From Myxococcales bacterium (GTDB lineage Bacteria; Myxococcota_A; Polyangia; Palsa-1104; JAEUJZ01), in NCBI GenBank assembly GCA_016794465.1, contig JAEUKA010000071.1, positions 1-33,188 on the forward strand: 33,188 nt of DNA, written 5' to 3'. The notes beneath the pieces were generated by a model, which was given only the letters and a program-made list of their open reading frames with translations, ran no database searches and was not told the DNA's origin. This document shows positions 15,350 through 23,299 of this stretch, piece by piece; positions within the stretch are counted from its first letter, which is position 1; every line of letters begins with the position of its first letter. The position numbers were made by a program, and so were the translations under genes.

Positions 15350-15799
15350 ATGTCTAAGCCCAGTTCTGACCGCCGGTCGGCGTCTCGCCCATCCGCTGGC
15401 CCATCCGCAGGCCGGGGCAACCATCGCCCAGGCAACCGCACTGTCGAGACGCCTCCGCCGCGCCCGCGCGGACGCAGCGAGGTGCAAGCAGCGCCCGAGC
15501 TGACCAATCGGCAGCGCAGCATCTTGCGGGGCCTGGGTCATCACCTGAATCCCATTGTTCAGGTCGGCAAGGAAGGCATCAGCGAGGGCCTTCTTGCCGC
15601 GATTGCCACCGCGATGGAGCAGCACGAGCTCGTCAAGCTGCGCCTCCTGGAGTCGGTGCCCGGCGACCGCTTCGAGCTGGCCGCCGAGCTGGCCAAGGGG
15701 TGTCGCGCCGCGCTGGTGCAGGTCATCGGTCGCAACGTGCTCTTGTATCGGCCCCGTCCGGCAACCGATCCGCGCCCGAGCTTGGAGATGGAGCTGTAG
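15350..15799 (+). CDS. yhbY: YhbY/CRM-domain RNA-binding protein
   Basis: A 149-residue protein. The first 50 residues are Arg/Ser/Pro-rich and probably disordered; the rest is a CRM domain beginning LTNRQRSILRGLGHHLNPIVQVGKEGIS, with LAAIATAMEQHELVKLRLLE and a C-terminal strand LVQVIGRNVLLYRP. YhbY of E. coli binds pre-50S ribosomal particles, so a role in large-subunit assembly is likely. The basic N-terminal extension is longer than in E. coli YhbY (97 residues). It starts 68 bp after eutC and ends 2 bases before the M16 peptidase gene, so these two are probably co-translated. Confidence 0.9.
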   Translation: MSKPSSDRRSASRPSAGPSAGRGNHRPGNRTVETPPPRPRGRSEVQAAPELTNRQRSILRGLGHHLNPIVQVGKEGISEGLLAAIATAMEQHELVKLRLLESVPGDRFELAAELAKGCRAALVQVIGRNVLLYRPRPATDPRPSLEMEL

Positions 15800-15801
15800 C
15801 C

Positions 15802-18747
15802 ATGCGGACGCGGACGGTCTGGCTTGCTTCTGCAGCTCTGTTTGGACTGAGTCTGGATTCGGGTTCGCAAGCGGCACCTCCCGCTGTTGCGCCAGCGGCT
15901 CCGGTGCGGGCGCAGGCTCCCGTTCCAGCGGCTCCGGTACGGGGCATGGCAGCGGCTCCAGCGGCCTCAGACCCGTTTGCGCTGACCGCTGAGCGCTACA
16001 CCTTGCCAAGTGGCATGACGGTGCTGCTGCGGCGCGATCCGGCGGTGCCTCGAGTGGTGGTGTCGCTGTGGTTTGCGGTCGGCTCACGCGATGAAGCGCC
16101 CGGTCGGACTGGTTTTGCCCACCTATATGAGCACCTGATGTTCATGGGCACTCGCAATGTGCCCGACAACCGCTTCGACGCCATCATGGAGTCCGAGGGC
16201 GGCGGCAACAACGCGACCACCAACACCGACCGCACGTTCTACTTCGACTTTGGCCCCAGTCATCTTTTGCCGACGCTGCTGTGGCTGGAAGCCGAGCGAC
16301 TGACCAACCTGCCGGAGACGATGACCGACGAAAAGGTCGCGCTCCAGCGAGAGGTGGTGCGCAACGAGCGGCGCCAGTCCTATGAAAATCGCCCGTATGG
16401 AATGGCTGAGCTGCGGCTGCCGCAAGCGATGTATCCGGCGGGGCATCCGTATTCGTGGCCGGTGATTGGCTCGCATGAGGATCTGATTGCCGCCAGTACC
16501 ACCGACGTAAAGCAGTTTTTCTACAAGTACTACACGCCGTCGAACGCGACCTTGGCGATCGTCGGCGACTTCAATCCCGAGGAAGCCAAGCGGCTCATCA
16601 ATACCTATTTTGGCTGGATGCCCAAGCGACCGAAGCCGGTGGCACCGTCGCTGCAAGGCGGTGTGCCCGAGATGGTGGTGCCGGTCGAGCAGAAGATCAC
16701 CGTCGAAGATCAGGTTGCGTTGCCGCGAGTCTATGTGGTGTGGCACGCGCCGCCGGTCCAGAGTCCGGACTATCCCGAGACGGTGCTGCTCGGCGACATG
16801 CTCGGCAAGGGGCGGGCGAGTCGGCTGCATCGCAAGCTAGTGGTCGAAAAAAAGCTGGCGCAGGCGGTCGAGGTCGAGGTCGATCCGCAGCAGCTCGGCT
16901 CGACGATGGCGCTACAAGTGACGGCGCAGCAGGGTGTGACGGCGGAGCAGCTGTCGGCGGCGCTGGAAGCGGAGCTGGGCGCGTTTGCAGCGGCTCCACC
17001 GAGTGCCGAGGAGATCCTGCGGGCGCGCAACCTGCGGCTGACCGAGCTGGCGCGGGATGTCGAGACGCCGCTGGGACAGTCGCTGTGGATTCAGCAGCTG
17101 AATGCGTGGCTCGGTGATCCCAACGCGCTGCCGCAGATTGTCGCCAAGCTGCGCAGTGCGACGCCGCAGAGTGTGCAAAAGCGGGCGCAGGACCTGGGTG
17201 TAGGAGATGTAGGTCGGCGGCTGCAGATCGTGGTGGTGCCGGGCAAGGCGCAGGTGACGCAGGCCGCACCGACCGAGAGCAAGCCCAAGCTGCCGCCCAT
17301 TCCGACGGGGAAGCCCAAGGTCGCGCAGCCGGTCTTGGCTCCGATGCGAGCGCCGTTCGATCTGTCGAAGCCGCCGAAGCCGCTTTTGGTCAGGACTCCG
17401 ACGCCGCCGCCGAGTGCACAGTTTCGCGTCCATGGAGTCGAGGTGACGCTGGTGCAGCGGAAGGGGACGCCGCTCATCGAGACAGCGATTGCAATTCCCG
17501 TCGGAGAAGCCGATGCAGTGGCGGCCAAGTCGGGTCTGGCCGATGCGGTGGCGGCGATGCTCAGCGAGGGCAGTGGCCAGCGCAGTGGCACGAGCTGGGC
17601 CGAAGCGATGCAGGCGGCGGGGGCGACCTGGAAGGCGCAGGTTCAGTCGGATACGACGCTGCTGACGATGGGCGTGCTCGGGCAGACCTATGCCGAGGCG
17701 GCGCCGCTGTTCTACGAGGCGATCTTGCGACCACGCTTCGAGGAAAAAGAGTGGACGCGGGTGCGTGGTGAGCGGCTGGCGAGCCTGGAGCAGAAAAAGG
17801 ACGAGCCGGCGCAGGTGGCCGAGCGGGTGCTGCGCAGCAGTCTGTTTGGCGCAACGGAGCCGTATGGACGGTGGCCTCAAGGGTCGGCGGCGACGCTGCA
17901 GAAGCTGACGGCGACGGACCTGCGAGCGTTTCACCAGAGCTTCTATCCGCCGCGCAGCTGGAAGATCGTGGTGGCCGGGGACTTTGAGCCGAGTCAGGCG
18001 CAGGCCGACAAGCTGCTGGGTGTGCTCGGGCGGCTGCCGCTTGCACCTCCAGCGTCGCCGATGGCTCGGCCCACGCGGACGCCGCCGCGACCGCAGCGCG
18101 GGCTGGTGCTGGTCGATAGGCCGGGTGCGCCGCAGGCCGAGGTGCGGGTGGCCAACTTGGTGCCCGGTGCGCTCGATCCGGAGCGGCCGATCGTCGATGT
18201 CGTCAACGTGCTGCTGGGCGGGATGTTCACCAGTCGGCTGAACCAAAACCTGCGCGAAAAGCACGGCTATACCTATGGCGCGCGCTCGGCGGTGATGCGC
18301 AGCGACGGACTGGGCTACTGGGTGGCACAGGCGGCGGTGCGCAGCGATGTCACGACCGAGTCGGTGGTCGAGCTGCGGGCCGAAGAGCGCCGGCTTCGCG
18401 ATGAGCTGTGCTCGGCTGAGGAGCTGGTGCGCAGTCGCAACGGCGCGATTCAGCGCTTGGTGATGCAGAGCGAGCGGACCTCGGGGCTGTCGCAGCTGTA
18501 TGCCGGGTTTGCGCGCAATCGCTTGCCGACGGACGAGTTTGCGCGGCTCCTACAAGGTGCGCAGCTGGCAACGCCGGCCAAGCTGCAAGAGGTCAGTCGA
18601 GCGCGACTTCGCCCCGATGAAGCGACCATTGTGATCGTCGGAGATGTGGCCAAGCTCATGCCGAAGCTGCCGCAAGCGCTGGGCATCACCGAGGTCCAGC
18701 TTCGCGACGCCGAGGGCAACCCGCTGCCCGCCAAAGCTCCGAAGTGA
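15802..18747 (+). CDS. Secreted double-domain M16 zinc peptidase
   Basis: A 981-residue M16 (pitrilysin-type) metallopeptidase. It begins with a signal-peptide-like segment (MRTRTVWLASAALFGLSL), then an Ala/Pro linker, so it is probably exported to the periplasm. The N-terminal half has the inverted zinc motif HLYEH (107-111) and the third ligand Glu189 in VVRNERRQ. After a Pro/Lys-rich linker (about 505-540) a second M16 fold follows, whose corresponding segment GLADAVAAMLSEG lacks HxxEH, so only the first half is catalytic, as in other fused M16 proteins. The late LNQNLREKHGYTYGARS carries the conserved substrate-binding R/Y motif. It would degrade peptides or process secreted proteins. ATG 15802 follows the yhbY stop by 2 bases. 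Confidence 0.93.
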   Translation: MRTRTVWLASAALFGLSLDSGSQAAPPAVAPAAPVRAQAPVPAAPVRGMAAAPAASDPFALTAERYTLPSGMTVLLRRDPAVPRVVVSLWFAVGSRDEAPGRTGFAHLYEHLMFMGTRNVPDNRFDAIMESEGGGNNATTNTDRTFYFDFGPSHLLPTLLWLEAERLTNLPETMTDEKVALQREVVRNERRQSYENRPYGMAELRLPQAMYPAGHPYSWPVIGSHEDLIAASTTDVKQFFYKYYTPSNATLAIVGDFNPEEAKRLINTYFGWMPKRPKPVAPSLQGGVPEMVVPVEQKITVEDQVALPRVYVVWHAPPVQSPDYPETVLLGDMLGKGRASRLHRKLVVEKKLAQAVEVEVDPQQLGSTMALQVTAQQGVTAEQLSAALEAELGAFAAAPPSAEEILRARNLRLTELARDVETPLGQSLWIQQLNAWLGDPNALPQIVAKLRSATPQSVQKRAQDLGVGDVGRRLQIVVVPGKAQVTQAAPTESKPKLPPIPTGKPKVAQPVLAPMRAPFDLSKPPKPLLVRTPTPPPSAQFRVHGVEVTLVQRKGTPLIETAIAIPVGEADAVAAKSGLADAVAAMLSEGSGQRSGTSWAEAMQAAGATWKAQVQSDTTLLTMGVLGQTYAEAAPLFYEAILRPRFEEKEWTRVRGERLASLEQKKDEPAQVAERVLRSSLFGATEPYGRWPQGSAATLQKLTATDLRAFHQSFYPPRSWKIVVAGDFEPSQAQADKLLGVLGRLPLAPPASPMARPTRTPPRPQRGLVLVDRPGAPQAEVRVANLVPGALDPERPIVDVVNVLLGGMFTSRLNQNLREKHGYTYGARSAVMRSDGLGYWVAQAAVRSDVTTESVVELRAEERRLRDELCSAEELVRSRNGAIQRLVMQSERTSGLSQLYAGFARNRLPTDEFARLLQGAQLATPAKLQEVSRARLRPDEATIVIVGDVAKLMPKLPQALGITEVQLRDAEGNPLPAKAPK

Positions 18748-18846
18748 AGAAAACCTACAATTTCGCGAGCTTGCGGCTTGACCTGCCGCGCCTTATGGAT
18801 GTAGCAAAGGTACATACGGCGGCTCCCCGCCGAGTGCAATCACACC

Positions 18847-19041
18847 ATGCCGCAGACCGAATCAAGTGAAGGCCCACAACTCCAACTGGCCGGTCAATGG
18901 GTCGCAGTTGCCCAGGCTGAAAAGGGCAGGGGGCCTGGCCCGATCCTCGTCGACTTCGACTCCGAGATTGACCAGCTGTGTCAGCGACTGGCGGCGAGTG
19001 GTCGCAGCGGACTGACCATCTTTCGCTACCCCGGAAACTGA
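18847..19041 (+). CDS. 64-aa protein resembling DUF5678
   Basis: A small gene whose protein has LAGQWVAVAQ near residue 14 and ends GRSGLTIFRYPGN. The order L-x-G-x-W-V-A, an intervening helix (SEIDQLCQRLAAS) and a terminal F-R-x-P strand recalls the small DUF5678 family; this is a pattern judgement. Ribosome-binding signals are weak. Its stop directly abuts the stop of cmk on the other strand, with no base between, as at the helicase/phnX junction. The coding call is supported by the protein-like composition and this exact packing. Confidence 0.5.
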   Translation: MPQTESSEGPQLQLAGQWVAVAQAEKGRGPGPILVDFDSEIDQLCQRLAASGRSGLTIFRYPGN

Positions 19042-19755
19042 CTAGAGTCCTAGGCGCTGCTTGGCGATGCCGACGAGCTCATCGATGACTTGATCGAGTG
19101 AGCGCTCGCTGGTGTCGTACAGAACGGCGTCGTCGGCACACTTGAGCGGGGCGGTGGCGCGGGTGAGATCGCGGCGGTCACGCTCCTGCTGCTCACGCAG
19201 AGTGGCTTCAGCATCGGTCTTGACGCCCCGTGCAGTGAGCTCTTTTTGGCGTCGTGCCGCTCGCACTTCCGGTGAAGCAGTCAGGAAGATCTTGAGCGGT
19301 GCATCGGGCAGGACCACCGTTCCGATGTCGCGACCTTCGACCACGCATGGACCGCTGCGAGCGAGCTGACGCTGGAGCTCAAGGAGCATCGCGCGGACCT
19401 CGGGATGGGCCGAGACTTGCGATGCCCCGAGCGACACTTCCGGGGTGCGAATGGCGGTGGTGACCGGCTCTCCGGCCAAAAAGACCGCGCCATCTTCATC
19501 GCCTCGGCCAAAGCGAATCGGCAGCGTGGCAGCCAGCTCCCCGAGGCGCGGACCGTCGGCCCACGAGATGCCTTGCTGATCGGCCAGCAGCGCCAAGCTG
19601 CGATAGATCGCGCCGGTGTCGAGCAGGAAAAACGCCAGTCGCTGCGCCAGGGCTCGAGCCACCGTCGACTTGCCCGCGCCAGCCGGTCCATCGATGGCGA
19701 TGACGGGGTGGGGAAACAGGGGGCGCTCAGCGTCGATTCCAAGAGTAGTCGTCAC
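19042..19755 (-). CDS. cmk: Cytidylate kinase
   Basis: A 237-residue enzyme that phosphorylates CMP and dCMP with ATP. It shows the P-loop GPAGAGKST (23-31), LLDTGAIYRSLAL (CMP-binding region), GRDIGTVVLPDAPLKIFLTASPEVRA and the lid-type Arg-rich stretch RDRRDLTRATAPL, then an ADDAVLYDTSERSLDQVID end typical of Cmk. The GTG start (19755) overlaps the TGA of the upstream lipoprotein gene (GTGA), so it is translationally coupled; the longer frame to 19989 is antisense-like Arg-rich sequence and rejected. Linking a housekeeping kinase to a propeller lipoprotein is unusual and probably reflects simple packing. Confidence 0.95.
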   Translation of the reverse strand: MTTTLGIDAERPLFPHPVIAIDGPAGAGKSTVARALAQRLAFFLLDTGAIYRSLALLADQQGISWADGPRLGELAATLPIRFGRGDEDGAVFLAGEPVTTAIRTPEVSLGASQVSAHPEVRAMLLELQRQLARSGPCVVEGRDIGTVVLPDAPLKIFLTASPEVRAARRQKELTARGVKTDAEATLREQQERDRRDLTRATAPLKCADDAVLYDTSERSLDQVIDELVGIAKQRLGL

Positions 19756-20801
19756 TGCTGCACCACGATCGTTCCCAGTGCGCCCACGGCTCGCAGCGAC
19801 GGAGTCGAACCCACCGCACTGAGTGTCGCGGTGGTCCCGCTGTCCTCGAGGGTCCAGGCCTTGGTGGTGCCGTTGCGCCGCTGGATCAGTCCGTTGGCAC
19901 CGACGACGACGAGATCTGCGCCGACGGCAGTGACTGCCAGCAAGTGACCGTCGGGACCGCTGACGGGGACGGTGGACTCGCGGCGCCACTTGTCGACATC
20001 GCGACGGAGGACTCGGTCGTAGTCACCGGCGGCGAAGACGGACTCTCTGGTGACGATGACGCTGTGGAAGTTGCCGCGATCGCCCACATCGAGAGGAGTG
20101 CTGTCGACAGTCCACATGCCGCCGCTGCGACGGGCAATGATGCCGCCTTGCCCAACCACGAAGAGCTCGTCGAGCTGTCCGACGGCGAGCGCGCGGAAGT
20201 TGGCATTGGCGAGGGCGGGGTTGACGGAATCGCGGGCCCAGACTCCACCCATTGGCTTGCGCAGCACCGTGCCAACATCACCGACGGCATACAGGTCACC
20301 ACTTGTGGTACTGACGACGGCAAAGAGTGAAAACGGAATGGCCAGGTCTTTGGCTTCCTGCTGCCACTTGTCGGTGGCGCGGCGCAGGACCACGCCCGCT
20401 TCTCCGACGGCGTACCAGTCGCTGCCACTGCTTACGACGCCGTAGAGGTTGGTGGTAACGGGCTTGGCTCCGTCGAGAGCGGGCTCTTGGACCCAGCCGG
20501 TTGCGGTGCGACGGAGGATGACGCCACCGTGTCCGACGACGAAGACCTGGCCGCTGAGATCGCTGGTGATGCCGCGCAGGGTCTGACTGGTCGGCGCGCT
20601 CACGTCGGGCAGCCAGCGGACCCGCTTGGCGTCAGGCAGGGGGCCCAGGTCGGCGGTCGAGGTCGCCAGATCGACCAGCCCCGTCGGACGAAAGTCCGGC
20701 ACCCGGATGTCGGGGTCAGGCAGACAGGCAGTCCAAAACAGCGGAAGCAGCACCGAGAGCGGCTGCCAGCGACGGAAAGGCCGACATAGGGAACGCAGCA
20801 T
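19752..20801 (-). CDS. Seven-repeat beta-propeller lipoprotein
   Basis: A 349-residue surface or periplasmic lipoprotein. A signal peptide (SVLLPLFWTAC) ends at a cysteine near residue 26, a somewhat atypical lipobox. Then a motif of the type [A/V]VG-x-x-G-x-[I/V]-L-R-R...W recurs about seven times (for example VVGHGGVILRRTATGW, AVGEAGVVLRRATDKW, VVGANGLIQRRNG), spaced about 45 residues, so a seven-bladed propeller of the Ycf48/photosystem-assembly-like kind is likely. It would bind a protein or ligand rather than catalyse. The start at ATG 20801 is chosen for the signal peptide; the frame to 20888 lacks one. Function is unknown. Its stop overlaps the cmk start. Confidence 0.75.
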   Translation of the reverse strand: MLRSLCRPFRRWQPLSVLLPLFWTACLPDPDIRVPDFRPTGLVDLATSTADLGPLPDAKRVRWLPDVSAPTSQTLRGITSDLSGQVFVVGHGGVILRRTATGWVQEPALDGAKPVTTNLYGVVSSGSDWYAVGEAGVVLRRATDKWQQEAKDLAIPFSLFAVVSTTSGDLYAVGDVGTVLRKPMGGVWARDSVNPALANANFRALAVGQLDELFVVGQGGIIARRSGGMWTVDSTPLDVGDRGNFHSVIVTRESVFAAGDYDRVLRRDVDKWRRESTVPVSGPDGHLLAVTAVGADLVVVGANGLIQRRNGTTKAWTLEDSGTTATLSAVGSTPSLRAVGALGTIVVQQ

Positions 20802-20946
20802 GTGGGGCCAAACTTTTCGTGACCGACCCGCTGTTGTCAAGTCACAAACCGGCGGCACTCGGCGACCTTCACGGGCACCCTGCGGCATCTGGCGGCTCGA
20901 CGAGCTGCGCCATAGCGGCTTTCGATCCGTGTACTTTCCGTCGGCG

Positions 20947-20975
20947 TTGACCCTCCCAGCGAAGGAGTGTATCTA
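20947..20975 (+). promoter_or_regulatory. Sigma-70-type promoter before the antiporter
   Basis: TTGACC (20947-20952) and TATCTA (20970-20975) are separated by exactly 17 bases. A transcript would start near 20982, only about 6 bases before the ATG at 20988, giving a nearly leaderless mRNA. Confidence 0.5.
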
Positions 20976-20987
20976 GGTGGAAGCTCG

Positions 20988-23186
20988 ATGCTTGCGACGG
21001 CCGTACAAAGCCTACTAGGGCATAGCCAACTGGCGCTGTTTATCGCGCAGGCGGTGATCATCATCGCGCTGGCACGTGCGCTCGGACTTTTGGTCCGATA
21101 TATCGGGCTGCCGATGGTGATTGCCGAGATCCTGACCGGGATTGTGCTCGGTCCGTCGCTGCTCGGCTGGCTGTGGCCGCAGCTGACGGCGGCGCTGTTT
21201 CCCAAGTCGTCACTCGGGCTGCTTCAGATCTTTGCGCAGATTGGCCTGGTCCTGTTCATGTTCCTGGTCGGTCTGGAGCTGGATATGAAGATGGTGCGCA
21301 AGCATGGCCGAGCGTCGCTGCTCATCAGCATCGCCGGGATTGCGGTGCCGTTTACGATTGGCGGGGGGACGGCGACGCTGCTGTACGAGACGCTGTCGTC
21401 GCCCGCAGTACGTCCGCTGTCGTTTGCACTGTTTTTGGGGACCGCGCTGTCGATTACTGCTTTTCCGGTGCTGGCGCGGATCTTGTCGGCGGCGCGGATG
21501 CTGCACTCGAAAGTGGGGACGGTGGCGCTGACCTGCGCAGCCATCAACGATGTCCTGGCGTGGTGTCTGCTCGCGTTTGTGGTCGCGTCGACCAAGTCGC
21601 ATAGCCTGGCGGAGTCGATTCGTCCGACGGTGCTGACCATTGTCTACGTCGCGGTGATGTGGTTTGTGGTGCGGCCGCTGCTGCGGCGGCTCGGGCAGCG
21701 CGGATCGAATCGGGAAGGTCTGTCGCAGAACCTCGTTGCGGCGGTGTTTCTGCTGCTGTTTTTGTCGAGCTTTACCACCGAGCTGATTGGCATCCACGCG
21801 CTGTTTGGTGCCTTCCTGCTCGGGGTCCTGATGCCCAAAGAGAGTGGCTTTGCAGCGACGCTGGCGGACCGCTTGGAAGACTTCGCGGTGGTGTTTTTGC
21901 TGCCGCTGTTTTTCGCGTACTCGGGGCTGCGGACGCAGGTCGGGCTGCTCAGTCAGGCCAACCTGTGGCTGTTGTTTGGGCTGCTGTTGTCGCTGGCGGT
22001 GATTGGCAAGTTTGGGGCGTGTGCGGTGGCGGCGCGGCTGTCGGGAATGTCGTGGCGAGAGTCAGCTGCCGTCGGTGTGATGATGAACACGCAGGGGCTG
22101 ATGGAGCTGGTGGTGCTCAACATCGGACTCGACCTGGGAGTGATCTCCCCGACGATGTTTACGATCATGGTGCTGGTGGCGCTGGTGTCGACGGTTTCGA
22201 CGACGCCGCTTTTGCGACTCATCTATCCGGATCGGCTAGTTGCGGCGGAGCTGGCTGCCGCCGAGCCGCCGCGTGCGCTCGATACGTTTTGTCTCTTGCT
22301 GTGCGTGTCGTATCCAGCGACGGTGCCGGGGATGTTGCGACTGACGGCGGCGCTGACCCGGCGGACCCGCGAGCGCAGTCGCATCTACGCGCTCAAGCTG
22401 CAGCGGGTGAGTGAGCGGAGCTCGTTTTATCTGTCCGATGCGCAAGGCTCGCAGTCGGCGGCGCAGGTGCTGGGGCCGGTGCAGTCGCTCGCCGAGGAGT
22501 CGCAGCTGCAGGTTCGGCCGATCGTGTTTGTGTCGTCGCACCTGGCGCGTGACATTGCCAACGTCAGTGAGGTCAAAGGCGCCGATCTGGTGCTGCTTGG
22601 CTGGCATCGGCCGCTGCTCAATCGGGCGGCGCTGTCGGGTACCGTCGGAGAAGTGCTGCAAGAGGCGCGGGCCGACGTGGGCGTGCTGGTGGACCGAGGG
22701 CTCGACGCGATCCGCCGGGTGCTGGTGCCGTTTCATCACACGACCCATGATCGCGCCGCGCTCAAGCTGGCGCATCGGCTGCTAGAGCAGGCGGAGGCGT
22801 CGATCACGGTGCTGCATGTCGTCGAAGAGCCAGCTCCAGGTGGACAGGCCCCGCCGGACATTGAAGCGCAGCTGCGCGAGGTGTTTGGGGATGACTTTGG
22901 CCGGGTCACCGTCAAGCAAGCCACCAGTACCGAGCCCGCCGAGGCCGCTCTGTTCGAGATCCGCAGCCAGATCAACCTGTCCGCTCCGTACGACTTGGTG
23001 ATCGTCGGTGTCGGTCGAGACTGGGGACTCGAAGCGCGGCAGTTTGGCATCCAACAAGAGTTCTTGATTCGCGAGTGCCCCACCTCGCTGCTGATCCTGC
23101 GCGGCTACGATCCGACCGTTCATGGCGAGCGGGCGAAGGCCTCTAGTAAGTCCGCGCTCAGTCCCGAGCGGGTGAGTCCGTCGTAG
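20988..23186 (+). CDS. CPA2-type cation/proton antiporter with stress-protein tail
   Basis: A 732-residue membrane protein. Residues about 5-415 hold twelve or so hydrophobic segments with family motifs: AEILTGIVLGPSLLG, GLVLFMFLVGLELD, LFLGTALSITAFPVLARIL, a CAAINDVLAW segment in which the ion-binding acidic pair is Asn-Asp, and GAFLLGVLMP. It would exchange Na+ or K+ for protons. From about 430 a soluble part follows with two universal-stress-protein-like units: a diverged first one (to about 560) and a second with RRVLVPFHHTTHDRAALKLAH, SITVLHVVEEP and YDLVIVGVGRDWG, which may bind a nucleotide and regulate the channel. ATG 20988 is chosen; the GTG at 20967 has its ribosome-binding site directly adjacent. 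It is not overlapped by neighbours. Confidence 0.9.
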   Translation: MLATAVQSLLGHSQLALFIAQAVIIIALARALGLLVRYIGLPMVIAEILTGIVLGPSLLGWLWPQLTAALFPKSSLGLLQIFAQIGLVLFMFLVGLELDMKMVRKHGRASLLISIAGIAVPFTIGGGTATLLYETLSSPAVRPLSFALFLGTALSITAFPVLARILSAARMLHSKVGTVALTCAAINDVLAWCLLAFVVASTKSHSLAESIRPTVLTIVYVAVMWFVVRPLLRRLGQRGSNREGLSQNLVAAVFLLLFLSSFTTELIGIHALFGAFLLGVLMPKESGFAATLADRLEDFAVVFLLPLFFAYSGLRTQVGLLSQANLWLLFGLLLSLAVIGKFGACAVAARLSGMSWRESAAVGVMMNTQGLMELVVLNIGLDLGVISPTMFTIMVLVALVSTVSTTPLLRLIYPDRLVAAELAAAEPPRALDTFCLLLCVSYPATVPGMLRLTAALTRRTRERSRIYALKLQRVSERSSFYLSDAQGSQSAAQVLGPVQSLAEESQLQVRPIVFVSSHLARDIANVSEVKGADLVLLGWHRPLLNRAALSGTVGEVLQEARADVGVLVDRGLDAIRRVLVPFHHTTHDRAALKLAHRLLEQAEASITVLHVVEEPAPGGQAPPDIEAQLREVFGDDFGRVTVKQATSTEPAEAALFEIRSQINLSAPYDLVIVGVGRDWGLEARQFGIQQEFLIRECPTSLLILRGYDPTVHGERAKASSKSALSPERVSPS

Positions 23187-23191
23187 CGTCC

Positions 23192-23286
23192 GTATATGAA
23201 GCGCATGAAAGTCCTAATAACGCATATAAGAGGCGTACAAAAGTCCTCATAATGCGTGTATAAGAGGCGTATGAAAGTCCTAATAA
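23192..23286 (+). repeat. Three 32-34 bp repeats before the halogenase cluster
   Basis: Three imperfect tandem copies (23192-23220, 23223-23252, 23257-23286) of a unit containing TATAAGAGGCGTA followed by AAGTCCTAATAA. The common AGTCCT[A/C]ATAA ends begin at 23210, 23242 and 23276, so the spacing is 32 and 34 bases. The last copy runs into the ribosome-binding site AAGGAG (23285-23290) of the next gene. The copies are AT-rich against a GC-rich background and probably hold the promoter or a regulator's binding sites. Confidence 0.8.
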
Positions 23287-23299
23287 GGAGACAAAGCTG

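Noticed and set aside
16912..18264. Leftward open frame of 450 codons within the M16 peptidase
   Set aside because: Shadow of the peptidase gene: Arg/His/Gln-rich composition, no domain, no promoter.
19756..19989. N-terminal extension of cmk
   Set aside because: Very Arg-rich, lies in another frame of the propeller gene; GTG 19755 gives the normal length and a GTGA coupling.
23192..23286. CRISPR array
   Set aside because: Only three imperfect units with no distinct unique spacers; the copies abut rather than alternate with spacers, and no cas genes are present.
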